A DNA stretch of 64,000 nucleotides from Micromonospora sp. M71_S20 (GTDB taxonomy: Bacteria > Actinomycetota > Actinomycetes > Mycobacteriales > Micromonosporaceae). The stretch is from the NCBI RefSeq assembly GCF_003664255.1, contig NZ_RCCV01000001.1, forward strand, positions 1,612,001 to 1,676,000, given 5' to 3'. The notes under the pieces were generated by a model that was given only the letters and a program-made list of their open reading frames with translations, searched no databases and had not been told where the DNA came from. Each line of letters opens with the position of its first letter. Positions within the stretch are counted from its first letter, which is position 1. Positions 1 to 12,168 of the stretch are shown in pieces. The position numbers and the translations under genes were made by a program.

Positions 1-916
1 CGTTGGTCCGGGAGACCCGGTCGACGGTGACGTAGCCGCCCCGGGCCAGCGCGACGCCGTACTCGGCCAGGCCCAGGTCGGCGGTGTTGGGGATGGAGCC
101 GACCGCGATCAGCGCGTGCGAGCCGGCCACCCTGCGCCCGTCGGAGAGCTCGACCTCCACCCCGTCGGCGGTACGCCGGACCGCGTCCGCCCGGGAGTTG
201 TTCAGGATGCTCATGCCCCGGTTGCGGAAGACCCGCTCGATGGCCATGGCCGCGTCGGCGTCCTCGTGCGGCATCACCCGGTCGCGGCTGGAGACCAGGG
301 TCACCTGCACGCCCATCGCCAGGTAGGCGCTGGCGAACTCCGCACCGGTGACGCCGGAGCCGACCACGATCAGGTGCTCGGGCAGCTCCGGCAGGTCGTA
401 CACCTGGCGCCAGGTCAGGATGCGCTCGCCGTCCGGGACGGCGGTGGGCAGCTGGCGCGGGGTGGCGCCGGTGGCGACCAGCACGGTCGACGCGGCGATG
501 GACTGCTCCCCGCCGCCGTCGGTCGGGGTGACGAGCACCCGGTGGGTGTGGCCGAGGGTGTCCTCGCCTAGCCGGGCGGTGCCCGACACGAAGGTCACCC
601 CGGCCTTGACCAGCTTGGCGTGGATGTCGGCGGACTGGGCGAGCGCGAGGCGCTTGACCCGCTCGTGCACCGTGCGGGCGTCGACCGTGACCGCCTCCAG
701 CCCGTCGGAGTGCACCCCGAACTCCTCGGTGTCCCGGTAGCCGGTCACCACCTCGGAGCTGGCGATGAAGGTCTTCGACGGTACGCAGTCGGACAGCACG
801 CAGGCCCCGCCGGCGCCCTCGGCCTCCACGACGGTGACATCAGCGTCCAGCTGCGCGGCGACCAGTGCCGCCTCGTAACCGGCCGGTCCACCGCCGATGA
901 TCACGATCCGGCTCAC
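1..916 (-). CDS. lpdA: NAD(P)H-quinone dehydrogenase, flavoprotein disulfide reductase family (3' end beyond window)
   Basis: FAD enzyme of the lipoamide-dehydrogenase fold. The LpdA branch (M. tuberculosis Rv3303c) reduces quinones with NAD(P)H rather than serving 2-oxoacid dehydrogenases. The start is GTG at 916, because the nearby ATG runs into a stop after three codons. The N-terminus shows the dinucleotide motif IIGGGPAGYEA (residues 6-16), then the pair C39-x4-C44 in ACVLSDCVPSK, the typical LpdA form of the redox-active site. A second Rossmann motif, VVGSGVTGAEFA, marks the NAD(P)H domain. About 305 residues are visible; the dimerisation domain lies beyond position 1. It is transcribed away from the cyclotransferase-like gene across a 165-bp gap. 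The family is clear; the substrate is inferred from relatives. Confidence 0.88.
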   Translation of the reverse strand, partial: MSRIVIIGGGPAGYEAALVAAQLDADVTVVEAEGAGGACVLSDCVPSKTFIASSEVVTGYRDTEEFGVHSDGLEAVTVDARTVHERVKRLALAQSADIHAKLVKAGVTFVSGTARLGEDTLGHTHRVLVTPTDGGGEQSIAASTVLVATGATPRQLPTAVPDGERILTWRQVYDLPELPEHLIVVGSGVTGAEFASAYLAMGVQVTLVSSRDRVMPHEDADAAMAIERVFRNRGMSILNNSRADAVRRTADGVEVELSDGRRVAGSHALIAVGSIPNTADLGLAEYGVALARGGYVTVDRVSRTN

Positions 917-1081
917 AGGGCCATCCTTTCGTTCGCGGCTGCGGGGCTCCGCTCCGCTGCACTCCTCGCGCTCACCGTGCCCGCCCCCGACCAATGCTCA
1001 CAGTGACTTTCTTCTCCCGAACGCGTCCGACACGCTCTGTCGTATTCTCCCCCACCCCGCGGGCGGGCTATCGTCATCGCC

Positions 1082-1537
1082 GTGCGTCATCACGCCGCCT
1101 ACGGCTCTAACCTCGACCCCGCCCGCATGCGCGCCTACTGTCCGCATTCGCCGATGGTGGGCACCGGCTGGCTGGAAGGCTGGCGGCTCACCTTCGCGGG
1201 CGAGAACGTGATCGGCTGGGAGGGTGCGGTCAGCACGGTCGTCGAGTCCCCCGGCGACCGGGTCTTCGTGGCGATCTACGACATCCACCCCTACGACGCC
1301 GCCCAGCTCGACGAGCTCGAGGGGGTGACCGCCGGCACGTACCGCAAGCTGCACGTGCGCGTCTCGACCCTCGACGGCGACGTGACCGCGTGGATCTACG
1401 TCTTCGACGGGTACGAGGGCGGCCTGCCCACGGCGTGGTACCTCTCGGAGATCGCGAACGCCGCCGAGAAGGCGGGCGCACCGGACGACTACGTCACCGA
1501 GCTGCGGTCCCGCCCCACCGGCACCGCGTCGGCCTAG
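1082..1537 (+). CDS. Gamma-glutamylcyclotransferase-like (AIG2/GGCT fold) protein
   Basis: A 151-residue protein of the GGCT/AIG2 beta-barrel family, whose members release 5-oxoproline from gamma-glutamyl compounds. It begins with the glycine-rich substrate loop motif YGSNLDPARM (residues 7-16) and carries LDELEG (residues 76-81), whose last Glu (about 80) sits where the family has its catalytic acid. The start is GTG at 1082, immediately before the family motif. The short leader has no obvious Shine-Dalgarno sequence, so leaderless translation is possible. It is convergent with the GNAT gene, with a strong hairpin between them. The substrate cannot be read from sequence. Confidence 0.78.
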   Translation: MRHHAAYGSNLDPARMRAYCPHSPMVGTGWLEGWRLTFAGENVIGWEGAVSTVVESPGDRVFVAIYDIHPYDAAQLDELEGVTAGTYRKLHVRVSTLDGDVTAWIYVFDGYEGGLPTAWYLSEIANAAEKAGAPDDYVTELRSRPTGTASA

Positions 1538-1588
1538 CCCGTACCGTCGGCCCCGCGCGTATCCCACGGCCCCCAGTCTGCTCCGGCA

Positions 1589-1619
1589 CCGGGCGGGGCC
1601 CCCATCCGGCCCCGCCCGG
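1589..1619. terminator. Hairpin between convergent genes (bidirectional terminator)
   Basis: A perfect 12-bp inverted repeat, CCGGGCGGGGCC (1589-1600) and GGCCCCGCCCGG (1608-1619), with a 7-nt loop. It lies in the 91-bp gap between two genes that converge. There is no T-tract, as is usual for actinomycete terminators. Confidence 0.7.
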
Positions 1620-1628
1620 CGTCGTCAA

Positions 1629-2591
1629 TCACACACCGGCGGCCGGCACGACCAGCTCGTACATGTCGACCCGGCGCACCTCGCGCAGCCCCACCGAGCG
1701 ATAGAGCGACAGCGGGGCGGTCGGGTTGGCCAGATCGAGGCCGAGGCCGGCGGACTCCCGGCCCTTCTGCGCGTACCGGGCGAACGCGTGGCTCAGCAGC
1801 GCCGCGCCAACCCCCCGGCGCCGCTGGCCGGGCAGCACGGCCAGGTTCTTGACCCAGCCCTCGTTGCGGTCGAGCGCCTGGTCGGAGGACTGGAGCGCGC
1901 CCGCCGGCTGCCCGTCCACCTCGGCGACGAACCACTCGTCCCAGGCGGTGTCGGCCTCGAAGCGGGCCCGCCAGCGCTCGTAGGGCAGCGGCTCGTAGTC
2001 GGGGATGCTCTGGAAGGCGACGTCGTAGATCCGGTGGAAGTCGCGCAGTTCCGGCTCATCGCCGGGGCGCAGCGCACGGACCGTCACCCCGGGCGGCGGT
2101 GCCGGCGGCTCGGCGGGCAGCCCCGCCAGCGACCGGCTCATGACCTGGTAACGCTTGGCGAAGCGGAAGCCCGCGTCGACCAGCTCGCCGGCCCACCGCT
2201 GCTCGGGCGGGTAGACGGGACAGCGGACCGTCAGGGCCGGCAGGCCCCGCTCGGCGGCCCGCCCGGCCACCCGCTGCACCTGCCGGGCCAGCAGCGGCGC
2301 CCGTACCGCCGCACCCCGTTCCGGGTCGACGAACACGTCGACGAACTCCCGCCCCGAGCCGGTCGGGTTGTCGATGACCGCCCAGGCCACCAGCGTGCCG
2401 TCGGGATCGGTCACCACCCAGGAGTCGCGGGCCGGGTCGAAGAACGGCGCGGTCAGCGCGGCCGTGACGTCGTCGGCGTCGAAGTCCGGGTAGCCGATGG
2501 CGAAGGTGTCGGCGGCATGCACCACCGTCAGGATCGCCGGTACGTCGTCCAGGGTGGGGCGGCGGGCGTGCCAGCCGGCGGGAAGAGTCAC
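1629..2591 (-). CDS. GNAT N-acetyltransferase with two tandem GNAT domains
   Basis: A 320-residue acetyltransferase built of two GNAT folds, about residues 1-150 and 160-320. The C-terminal half has the acetyl-CoA loop, LAVLPGQRRRGVGAALL, with the Q/R-x-x-G-x-G/A pattern; the N-terminal half lacks a clear version and is probably degenerate. The start was set at GTG 2591 (VTLPAGWHARRP), where GNAT homology begins. The frame stays open to 3137, but that part is antisense to the next gene. The acyl acceptor is unknown; such tandem GNATs often modify small metabolites or antibiotics. It is convergent with the cyclotransferase-like gene. Confidence 0.8.
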   Translation of the reverse strand: MTLPAGWHARRPTLDDVPAILTVVHAADTFAIGYPDFDADDVTAALTAPFFDPARDSWVVTDPDGTLVAWAVIDNPTGSGREFVDVFVDPERGAAVRAPLLARQVQRVAGRAAERGLPALTVRCPVYPPEQRWAGELVDAGFRFAKRYQVMSRSLAGLPAEPPAPPPGVTVRALRPGDEPELRDFHRIYDVAFQSIPDYEPLPYERWRARFEADTAWDEWFVAEVDGQPAGALQSSDQALDRNEGWVKNLAVLPGQRRRGVGAALLSHAFARYAQKGRESAGLGLDLANPTAPLSLYRSVGLREVRRVDMYELVVPAAGV

Positions 2592-2635
2592 GGAGGCGAT
2601 CCTGACAGGCGGGCCGAGGGGCCGCCGCCGATTTT

Positions 2636-2655
2636 CCGGCCGCCCCGGCGGCCGG
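2636..2655 (-). terminator. Short GC hairpin downstream of the SCO6745-like gene
   Basis: A nine-base arm CCGGCCGCC and its complement GGCGGCCGG separated by two bases, placed 17 bp after the stop of the gene at 2672. It is a plausible terminator, but such palindromes arise easily at this GC content. Confidence 0.4.
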
Positions 2656-2671
2656 GTGCCGGCGCGTCGGC

Positions 2672-3415
2672 TCAGCCCGGGTCGGTCAGGTGGGTCCGGG
2701 TCGCGGTGAGCAGCTCCACCAGCTCGGCACCGTCGGCCGGGCCGAGCGCCGCGAACGCCGGCGAGGCCAGCCGGTCGGTCACCGCCTCGGCCCAGAGCCG
2801 CCGCCGGACCAGCGGCCCGACCGGCGGGTACGGCGGTGGCCAGCCGCAGGCGACCGCGCCCGCCTCCCCCTCCGGCCCGGCGAGCACGGCCTCCAGCGGG
2901 GTCATCCCGCTGGCCCTGACCGCGATCAGGTGGGCCCCGGCGAAGTACTCCCGGAGCAGGCGCAGGCCGACGGCCGCCCGGGCACCGGCCGTCCGGACCG
3001 GCACCGGCATGGCGCGCCAGGCGGCGAAGAGCGGCATGCCGCTGGCGTCCGCGGCGTCGACCGCGCGGCTGAGCAGGGCGGCGAGCCGGCTCACCCCGGC
3101 GAGGGCGTCGAGCCGCTCCTCGCCCCACCGGCAGCACTCAACCAGGGTGGCGGCGGCCACCTCGACCGGCGGGACGACCCGCCGGGCCGCGTCCCAGCCG
3201 TCGGCGACCGCTTCGGGGGCCAGGAAGCCGAGGGCGGCGGCGACCGTCTCGGCGCGGACGTCCCCGAGGGCGCCGGCCCGCCCGGTGACGTAGAACGCCC
3301 AGCCGGAGATGCCGAGCAGCCGCGCCCGACGCAGGGTGGTCGGGCAGCGGGTGAAGATGTCGCCGAGTTCCAGCACGACCGGTTTGCTGGCCGCGGCGAC
3401 CTGTTCCGGCGTCAT
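2672..3415 (-). CDS. SCO6745-like (SalK-like) conserved actinobacterial protein
   Basis: A 247-residue mostly helical protein. The N-terminal LGDIFTRCPTT and the LLGISGWAFYVTGRAGALGDV segment (about residues 15-55) match what I recall of the actinobacterial SCO6745 family, sometimes called SalK or helix-turn-helix protein; its molecular role is not established. The start is ATG 3415 (MTPEQVAAASK), just before the conserved block; the open frame upstream to 3490 has no family similarity. It stands alone on the minus strand between the GNAT gene and the coiled-coil gene. The family assignment is from memory and tentative. Confidence 0.55.
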   Translation of the reverse strand: MTPEQVAAASKPVVLELGDIFTRCPTTLRRARLLGISGWAFYVTGRAGALGDVRAETVAAALGFLAPEAVADGWDAARRVVPPVEVAAATLVECCRWGEERLDALAGVSRLAALLSRAVDAADASGMPLFAAWRAMPVPVRTAGARAAVGLRLLREYFAGAHLIAVRASGMTPLEAVLAGPEGEAGAVACGWPPPYPPVGPLVRRRLWAEAVTDRLASPAFAALGPADGAELVELLTATRTHLTDPG

Positions 3416-3443
3416 CCGCGCACTCCCCGTCCGTCCACAGAGG

Positions 3444-4394
3444 TCAGTCTGCCGCGCCGTCGCCCGACTCGGCATCCCCCTCTTCGGCATCGAGGGCCTC
3501 CACCGCCGCCTCGACCTCGCCGGCGCGGCGGCGCGCCGCCGTCACCACCCGTTCCGCACCGCGCCGCGCCAGCCTCGCCCGGCTCAGGTCCTGCTCGGCG
3601 ACGGCCCGGCGCCGCTCCAGCTCGGCCAGTTCCGCCTCGATCGCGTCCAGGGCGCCGGCGCCGTCGCGCTCGGCCGCCGTCGCGCCGGCCAGCTCCGCCT
3701 CGGCGCGTTCCTGGTCGGTGCGCGCCCTGGCCAGCTCCTTCTCCAGCGCCCGCCGTCGGCGCGCCCGCTCCGCCCGGGCGGCCCGTTCCGCCTGTTCGGC
3801 ACGGAGCGCGGCCCGGTCGGCGCCGCCCCGCTGCTTCCCGGTCGGCTCGGGCGGGGGCGCCGGTTCCGGCTCCTCCCCACCGGTCACCAGCCGCAGCTGG
3901 GGGCGGGGCACCTCGCCGAAGCCTGCGTAGGTGGCGGCCCGCAGCAGCCGGCCGGAGCGGACCTGTTCGGCGACGTCGGTGTCGGCGAGCGCGGCGTTGA
4001 GGGTGGCCTCCACCTCGGCCAGCGGCAGCTTCCCGGCCGGCGGGGCCCCCTCGGCCCCGGTCGCCAGCTTGCGCACCTCGGCGACGAGCGCGCCGACCAC
4101 CGCCCGCCGCTGGGTGGAGAGTTCCCGCAGCCGGGGCCCGCGCAGCTCGCGTTGGGCGGTGCGCAGCGCCTCGGCGAGCTGGGCCAGGTCGGCGACCAGC
4201 TCGGGGCGGCGGATGGCGAGCAGGTTGACCAGCCAGGCGGCCACGGTGGGCCGGCGCAGCCGGGCGATCTCCCGGGCGGCCTTCGGGTCGCCGGCGCGGC
4301 GGGCCTCGGCGACGGCCTCGTCGCGGATCGCGACGAACCGGTCCGGCGGGGTCGTGTAGAGCCGGTGCACCAGCTCTCGGGGCGGGCCGGGCAT
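3444..4394 (-). CDS. Conserved actinobacterial coiled-coil protein of unknown function
   Basis: A 316-residue protein I cannot assign to a characterised family. Residues 1-130 are helical and include LRRPTVAAWLVNLLAIRRPELV, a segment seen in uncharacterised actinobacterial proteins. Residues about 165-300 are a highly charged Arg/Glu/Ala coiled coil. ATG 4394 was chosen because it lies 5 bp after the stop of the upstream metallo-hydrolase gene, implying co-transcription and probably coupled translation. No signal peptide or membrane segment is seen, so it is probably cytoplasmic. Confidence 0.6.
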   Translation of the reverse strand: MPGPPRELVHRLYTTPPDRFVAIRDEAVAEARRAGDPKAAREIARLRRPTVAAWLVNLLAIRRPELVADLAQLAEALRTAQRELRGPRLRELSTQRRAVVGALVAEVRKLATGAEGAPPAGKLPLAEVEATLNAALADTDVAEQVRSGRLLRAATYAGFGEVPRPQLRLVTGGEEPEPAPPPEPTGKQRGGADRAALRAEQAERAARAERARRRRALEKELARARTDQERAEAELAGATAAERDGAGALDAIEAELAELERRRAVAEQDLSRARLARRGAERVVTAARRRAGEVEAAVEALDAEEGDAESGDGAAD

Positions 4395-4399
4395 CGCCG

Positions 4400-5029
4400 T
4401 CAGGCGTCGACCCGGGTGCCCGGCTCGAGCCGGCGGTACTCCACGTCGGACAGCCGGGCGAAGTTGCCGTTGAGCACGTTGAGCCCGTTGTCGTTGAGCA
4501 GCCCGTCGTGCAGCGCGTACGCCCGGCGCGGGGCGACGGCCCGGAGGAAGTCCAGCGACTCGGAGAACTTCGTCCACGGAGCGTGGATCGGCAGGAAGAG
4601 CGTGTCGACCTGCGCGTCCTCGGGGACGACGAGGCTGTCCCCGGGGTGGTAGACGACGTCGTTCAGCAGGTACGCCAGGTTGTCGACCACCGGGATGTCG
4701 GGGTGGATCACGGCGTGCCGGCCGCCGTGGACGCGTACCGGCACGCCGGCGGCCGTGAAGGACTGTCCGGGTCGGACCGCGTCGAGCGCCTCGGCGGCGT
4801 CGCCCAGGGTGCCGGCCAGCGACGCCGGGCCGTGGATGACGAACCGGCGCCGGTCGAGCTGCCGGGTGACCGCCTCGACGTCGAGGTGGTCGGGATGCTC
4901 GTGGGTGATCAGCACCGCGTCGGCCCCGTCGAGCGCAGCCGCCTCGCTGAACACGCCCGGGTCGATGACCAGCACTCCCCCGTCGTGCTCCACCCGCAGG
5001 CAGGAGTGGGCGTACTTGGTGAGCTGCAT
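4400..5029 (-). CDS. Metallo-beta-lactamase-fold metal-dependent hydrolase (UlaG-like)
   Basis: A 209-residue hydrolase of the beta-lactamase-like/UlaG type. Metal ligands are visible in ITHEHPDHLD (HxHxDH, about residues 48-57), with further histidines in GGRHAVIH, YHPGDS and ALHDG. The start MQLTKYAHSCLRVE at 5029 is the usual beginning of the family. These enzymes hydrolyse phosphodiester or lactone bonds; the substrate here is unknown. It is the first gene of a two-gene unit with the coiled-coil gene at 3444, with a 5-bp gap. Confidence 0.8.
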   Translation of the reverse strand: MQLTKYAHSCLRVEHDGGVLVIDPGVFSEAAALDGADAVLITHEHPDHLDVEAVTRQLDRRRFVIHGPASLAGTLGDAAEALDAVRPGQSFTAAGVPVRVHGGRHAVIHPDIPVVDNLAYLLNDVVYHPGDSLVVPEDAQVDTLFLPIHAPWTKFSESLDFLRAVAPRRAYALHDGLLNDNGLNVLNGNFARLSDVEYRRLEPGTRVDA

Positions 5030-5145
5030 CGTGACTCCAAGATTATCGAATCGTGATGTCCTCAGCGCAGTCTGCCGGAACCGGCGTGGTGGCGCGTCAC
5101 GTCTGAGGTATCGCCCCGCACGGGGGCGAGGACGATGGAGGCGGG

Positions 5146-6156
5146 ATGGACGGACGGGAACGGCGACGTCGGGGCGTACGACTGACGGCCGCCGCGCTGG
5201 TGGCGCTGCTCGCGCTGGCGGGCTGCGGCAGCGACGCGGGCGACAACGCCGACAGCGCGCCGGCGGCGGCCCCGGCGGATCGGGACCGGGCCGGCGGCGC
5301 GGCGGACCAGGCGGGCGGCGCGGCCGAGCGGGCCGGCGCCGCGGCCGAGAAGGGCGGCGGCAAGGCCGAGCAGGGCAGCGGCGCCGGCGCACCGGACCTG
5401 CGGGTCGACCAGCGCTCCATCATCTACACCGGCACGATGCGCGTGCAGGTGGACGATGTGGACGCGGCGGCGCGGAGTGCGATCGCCGCGGTCACGGCGG
5501 CCGGCGGTTTCGTCGGTGGTGACCAGCGGCGCAGCGTCGACGCGGACGCGCGGGCGGAGCTGGAGCTGCGCGTGCCGGCGGCGAAGTTCCACGGCGTCGT
5601 CGACGAGTTGGCGAAGCTGGGCCGGCAGCAGCGGCGGGAGATCCGCACGGAGGACGTCACCGAGCAGATGGTCGACCTGGACGCCCGGATCACCACCCAG
5701 CGCGCCCGGGTGGAGAGCGCCCGCCGGCTGCTGGCGCGGGCCACCTCGATCAGCGACCTGGTGTCGCTGGAGAACGAGCTGTCCCGCCGGGAGGCCGACC
5801 TCGCCTCGCTGGAGGCGAAGAAGGAGCGGCTGGCGGACCTGACCAGCCTGTCGACGATCACCGTGTCGCTGGTCGGCCCGGACGCGAGCACCGCCGACGA
5901 CGAGACCGAGGTCGGCTTCCTGGTGGGACTGGAGGGCGGCTGGAAGGTCTTCCTGACCTCCATGACCATCCTGCTGACGGTGCTGGGTGCGGTGCTGCCG
6001 TGGCTGCTGGCGATCGGCGTACCGCTGACGGTGCTGCTGGTGGTGCTGCGCCGGCGGCGGCGCGCGGCCCCGCGGCCGATGACGCCGGCCGGACCGGCCG
6101 CGCCGCTGCCGCCTACCGCGCCGCCGCCAGTGCCCGCAGCGCGGTCTGGACCATGA
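5146..6156 (+). CDS. DUF4349 lipoprotein with C-terminal membrane anchor
   Basis: A 336-residue envelope protein. The signal peptide ends in lipobox LAGC (Cys27), followed by a low-complexity Ala/Gly/Glu linker to about residue 85. The DUF4349 core starts at RSIIYTGTMRVQVDDV and contains a coiled-coil stretch (about residues 185-245). A hydrophobic segment at about residues 270-300 is followed by an RRRRR stop-transfer signal and a Pro-rich tail. It is probably anchored at both ends; the function is unknown. The last 44 bp overlap the convergent amidohydrolase gene, so the two messages are antisense there. Confidence 0.8.
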   Translation: MDGRERRRRGVRLTAAALVALLALAGCGSDAGDNADSAPAAAPADRDRAGGAADQAGGAAERAGAAAEKGGGKAEQGSGAGAPDLRVDQRSIIYTGTMRVQVDDVDAAARSAIAAVTAAGGFVGGDQRRSVDADARAELELRVPAAKFHGVVDELAKLGRQQRREIRTEDVTEQMVDLDARITTQRARVESARRLLARATSISDLVSLENELSRREADLASLEAKKERLADLTSLSTITVSLVGPDASTADDETEVGFLVGLEGGWKVFLTSMTILLTVLGAVLPWLLAIGVPLTVLLVVLRRRRRAAPRPMTPAGPAAPLPPTAPPPVPAARSGP

Positions 6157-7372
6157 GTCGTACGCCGACCGGGATGGCCCGTTCGTCCACGTCGAACGAG
6201 GCCCGGTGCAGGTCCACGTTCGGGCCGGAGCGGCCGACGCCCAGCCGGGCGAGCGCGCCGGGGACGTACTCCAGGTACCAGGAGAAGTCCTCGCCGCCCA
6301 TGCTCTGCGGGGTCTCGGCGACGCCCTCCGGCCCGAGCGCGGCGACGGTGGCGGCGGTCAGGACCTGGATGGCCCGGGAGTCGTTGCACACCGGCGGGCG
6401 GCCCCGCAGGTATTCCAGGTCGACCGTGGCACCGGTCGGGGCGACGACGTCGCGCACCACCTGACCCACGATCTTGGGGGCGAGCTCCCAGGTGTCGCGG
6501 TCCATCACCCGCAGGGTGCCGGAGGCGCACGCCTCGGAGGGGATGACGTTGTAACGGGTGCCGGCCGAGGCGTGGCCGAAGACCAGCAGCAGCCCGCTGT
6601 TGGCCGGCACCCGGCGGCTGACCAGGGCCGGCACCTCGGTGATCAGGCGGCCCAGCGCGTCGACCAGGTCGACGGTCAGGTGCGGGCGGGCGGTGTGCCC
6701 GCCCGGGCCGGTGAGCCGGACGGTGACGTTGTCGGCGGCGGCGGTGATCGGGCCGACCCGCAGGCCGATCTGCCCGACCGGCAGGTTCGGGTCGCAGTGC
6801 AGCGCGAAGATCTGCACCACGTCGTCCAGGCCGCCGGCCTCGATGACCTCCAGCGAGCCGCAGGGCAGGATCTCCTCGGCGGGCTGGAAGATCAGCCGGA
6901 CCCGGCCGGGCAGCTCGCCGAGGTCGGCGAGCTGGGCCAGCAGCATGCCGACGCCGAGCATCACGGTGGTGTGCACGTCGTGACCGCAGGCGTGGCAGAC
7001 GCCGTCCACCGTGGAGCGGTACGGCACGTCCTTCGAGTCGGTCAGCGGCAGGGCGTCGATGTCGGCGCGCAGCGCGACCACCGGGCCGTCCGGGCGGCCG
7101 TCGATGTCGCAGATGACCCCGTTGCCCTTCGGCAGCAGCCGCGGCCTCAGCCCGGCCAGGGTGAGCTCCCGGGCGATCAGGGCGGCCGTCTCGAACTCCT
7201 CGCCGGAGAGCTCCGGGTGCGAGTGGAGGTGGCGACGGGTGGCGATCAGCCCGGGCACCCGGAGGGCGAGCAGGTGGTCCAGCTCGAACGGCAGGGGCTG
7301 GGACCCGGACGGCGCCTCCGGCCAGGACGACGCCAGCTGGTTGCCGGTGGGCAGCGTCAACGCACTCGTCAC
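6113..7372 (-). CDS. M20D-family amidohydrolase (N-acyl amino acid hydrolase type)
   Basis: A zinc-dependent amidohydrolase of the AbgB/hippurate hydrolase group. Motifs in order are RRHLHSHPELSGEE, metal-binding ACGHDVHTT, the catalytic/metal glutamates in IFQPAEE, ALHCDP, the GPGGHTARP dimerisation-domain turn and MGGEDFSWY near the C-terminus. GTG 7372 (419 residues) was chosen because codons upstream of it lose the third-position GC bias of the gene. The frame remains open to a GTG at 7564 with a much better ribosome site (AGGAGGT), so a 64-residue longer product cannot be excluded. The substrate is probably an N-acyl or amide-linked amino acid; no neighbour narrows this. Confidence 0.82.
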   Translation of the reverse strand: MTSALTLPTGNQLASSWPEAPSGSQPLPFELDHLLALRVPGLIATRRHLHSHPELSGEEFETAALIARELTLAGLRPRLLPKGNGVICDIDGRPDGPVVALRADIDALPLTDSKDVPYRSTVDGVCHACGHDVHTTVMLGVGMLLAQLADLGELPGRVRLIFQPAEEILPCGSLEVIEAGGLDDVVQIFALHCDPNLPVGQIGLRVGPITAAADNVTVRLTGPGGHTARPHLTVDLVDALGRLITEVPALVSRRVPANSGLLLVFGHASAGTRYNVIPSEACASGTLRVMDRDTWELAPKIVGQVVRDVVAPTGATVDLEYLRGRPPVCNDSRAIQVLTAATVAALGPEGVAETPQSMGGEDFSWYLEYVPGALARLGVGRSGPNVDLHRASFDVDERAIPVGVRLMVQTALRALAAAR

Positions 7373-8162
7373 GTCGAATTCTCGTTCGCTAGAGATGGAT
7401 GGATCATCAGGAACAGCAGACAGCCTAGACCTCCGACGGTGACGCTGGGCAACCTCGTTCCGGTAGTGGTCGGACCGCGCAGCGTCACGTATGCCCTGCT
7501 CGGAGCGCTCGCAGATCTGCGGGACAGCAGGTAGATCGCGGTCGAACGCCGTCATCTGCCCCACACCTCCTACAACGCGTAACCGGACCGGCGGGCCCGA
7601 AATCGGTGTCGATCTCGAGGACCGTCGTTCCGAATTGTCGCATTAGTCGGTCAGGTGAACTGACACTCCGACAATTACCCGACCACAGCCCGACCGCGGG
7701 CACCCGAGACGGTCACACGCTCCGTCCCCGACCAACCGCACACCGTGTGCGTCCACGTCCACCCGGTCGGGTTACCCCCGAACCCGTCCGGCACACGCCT
7801 CGGCCGGTGGGCCACGGCGCTCCGCGTCGCGCGCCGAGCCCTCCGGCGGCGTCGCCGGGGCCCGCTCCGCGCGTCTGCCGCCGCCGGTCGGCGGCAGCTC
7901 CTCCTCCGACTGTAGCGCTCCGCCCGCACGCCCGCGACCAGCGAAAATGCCCCGTGGGCCGGTCGTTACCGGCACGTGGACCGGCCGGTTACGACGCGGG
8001 GGGCGAAGATCGGTCGCACCGCCGCCGTGTCGTCCTGAACCGCCGCAGTGTCGTCCCGGGACCGCCGCCGACCGCGAAGACCGCCGCCGACAGGGCGGAC
8101 CGACACCGACGGCCGCCCGCCCCCGGCGCGGCGGGAGATCGGGCGGCCGTCGGACGGGACGA
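7373..8162. other. 790-bp region without a convincing gene; contains a nested dyad at 7633-7676
   Basis: No frame has normal codon bias. Next to the amidohydrolase lies a ribosome site with GTG 7564 that reads in frame into it. Further out, AATTGTCG (7633-7640) and CGACAATT (7669-7676) form an inverted repeat enclosing a second one, GTCAG/CTGAC (7650-7654, 7660-7664). This AT-rich dyad looks like a regulator site or promoter for the amidohydrolase. The stretch 7680-8160 is GC-rich and, apart from a short direct repeat, featureless. Confidence 0.5.
8018..8056. repeat. Short tandem direct repeat, 18-bp unit with 21-bp period
   Basis: ACCGCCGCCGTGTCGTCC (8018-8035) recurs at 8039-8056 with one mismatch. 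It lies about 107 bp beyond the mutase stop. Function unknown; it may be chance in GC-rich sequence. Confidence 0.45.
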
Positions 8163-9746
<1,584 letters not shown>

Positions 9747-9912
9747 TAGCGGATGGTAGGACGCGCGACGGCGTCGGCGGGTGAGGGATACCGCACACCG
9801 GTCGACGGACATCGACGAGAGGTGAACGTTCGGGTACGTACTGTCCAGTTCGGTAAACGTCCGCCGCGTCGGGTTTCGCATCGGGCGTCGGAACCAGCAA
9901 GATAGGGGGGTT

Positions 9913-12120
<2,208 letters not shown>

Positions 12121-12168
12121 GCCCCGGGGGAAGCGCGGTGGTGATCCGCCGGCGTGCTATCAAGAGAC

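Noticed and set aside
1629..3137. GNAT gene extended to 502 residues
   Set aside because: The extra N-terminal 182 residues overlap the SCO6745-like gene in another frame and have no GNAT similarity; GTG 2591 is preferred.
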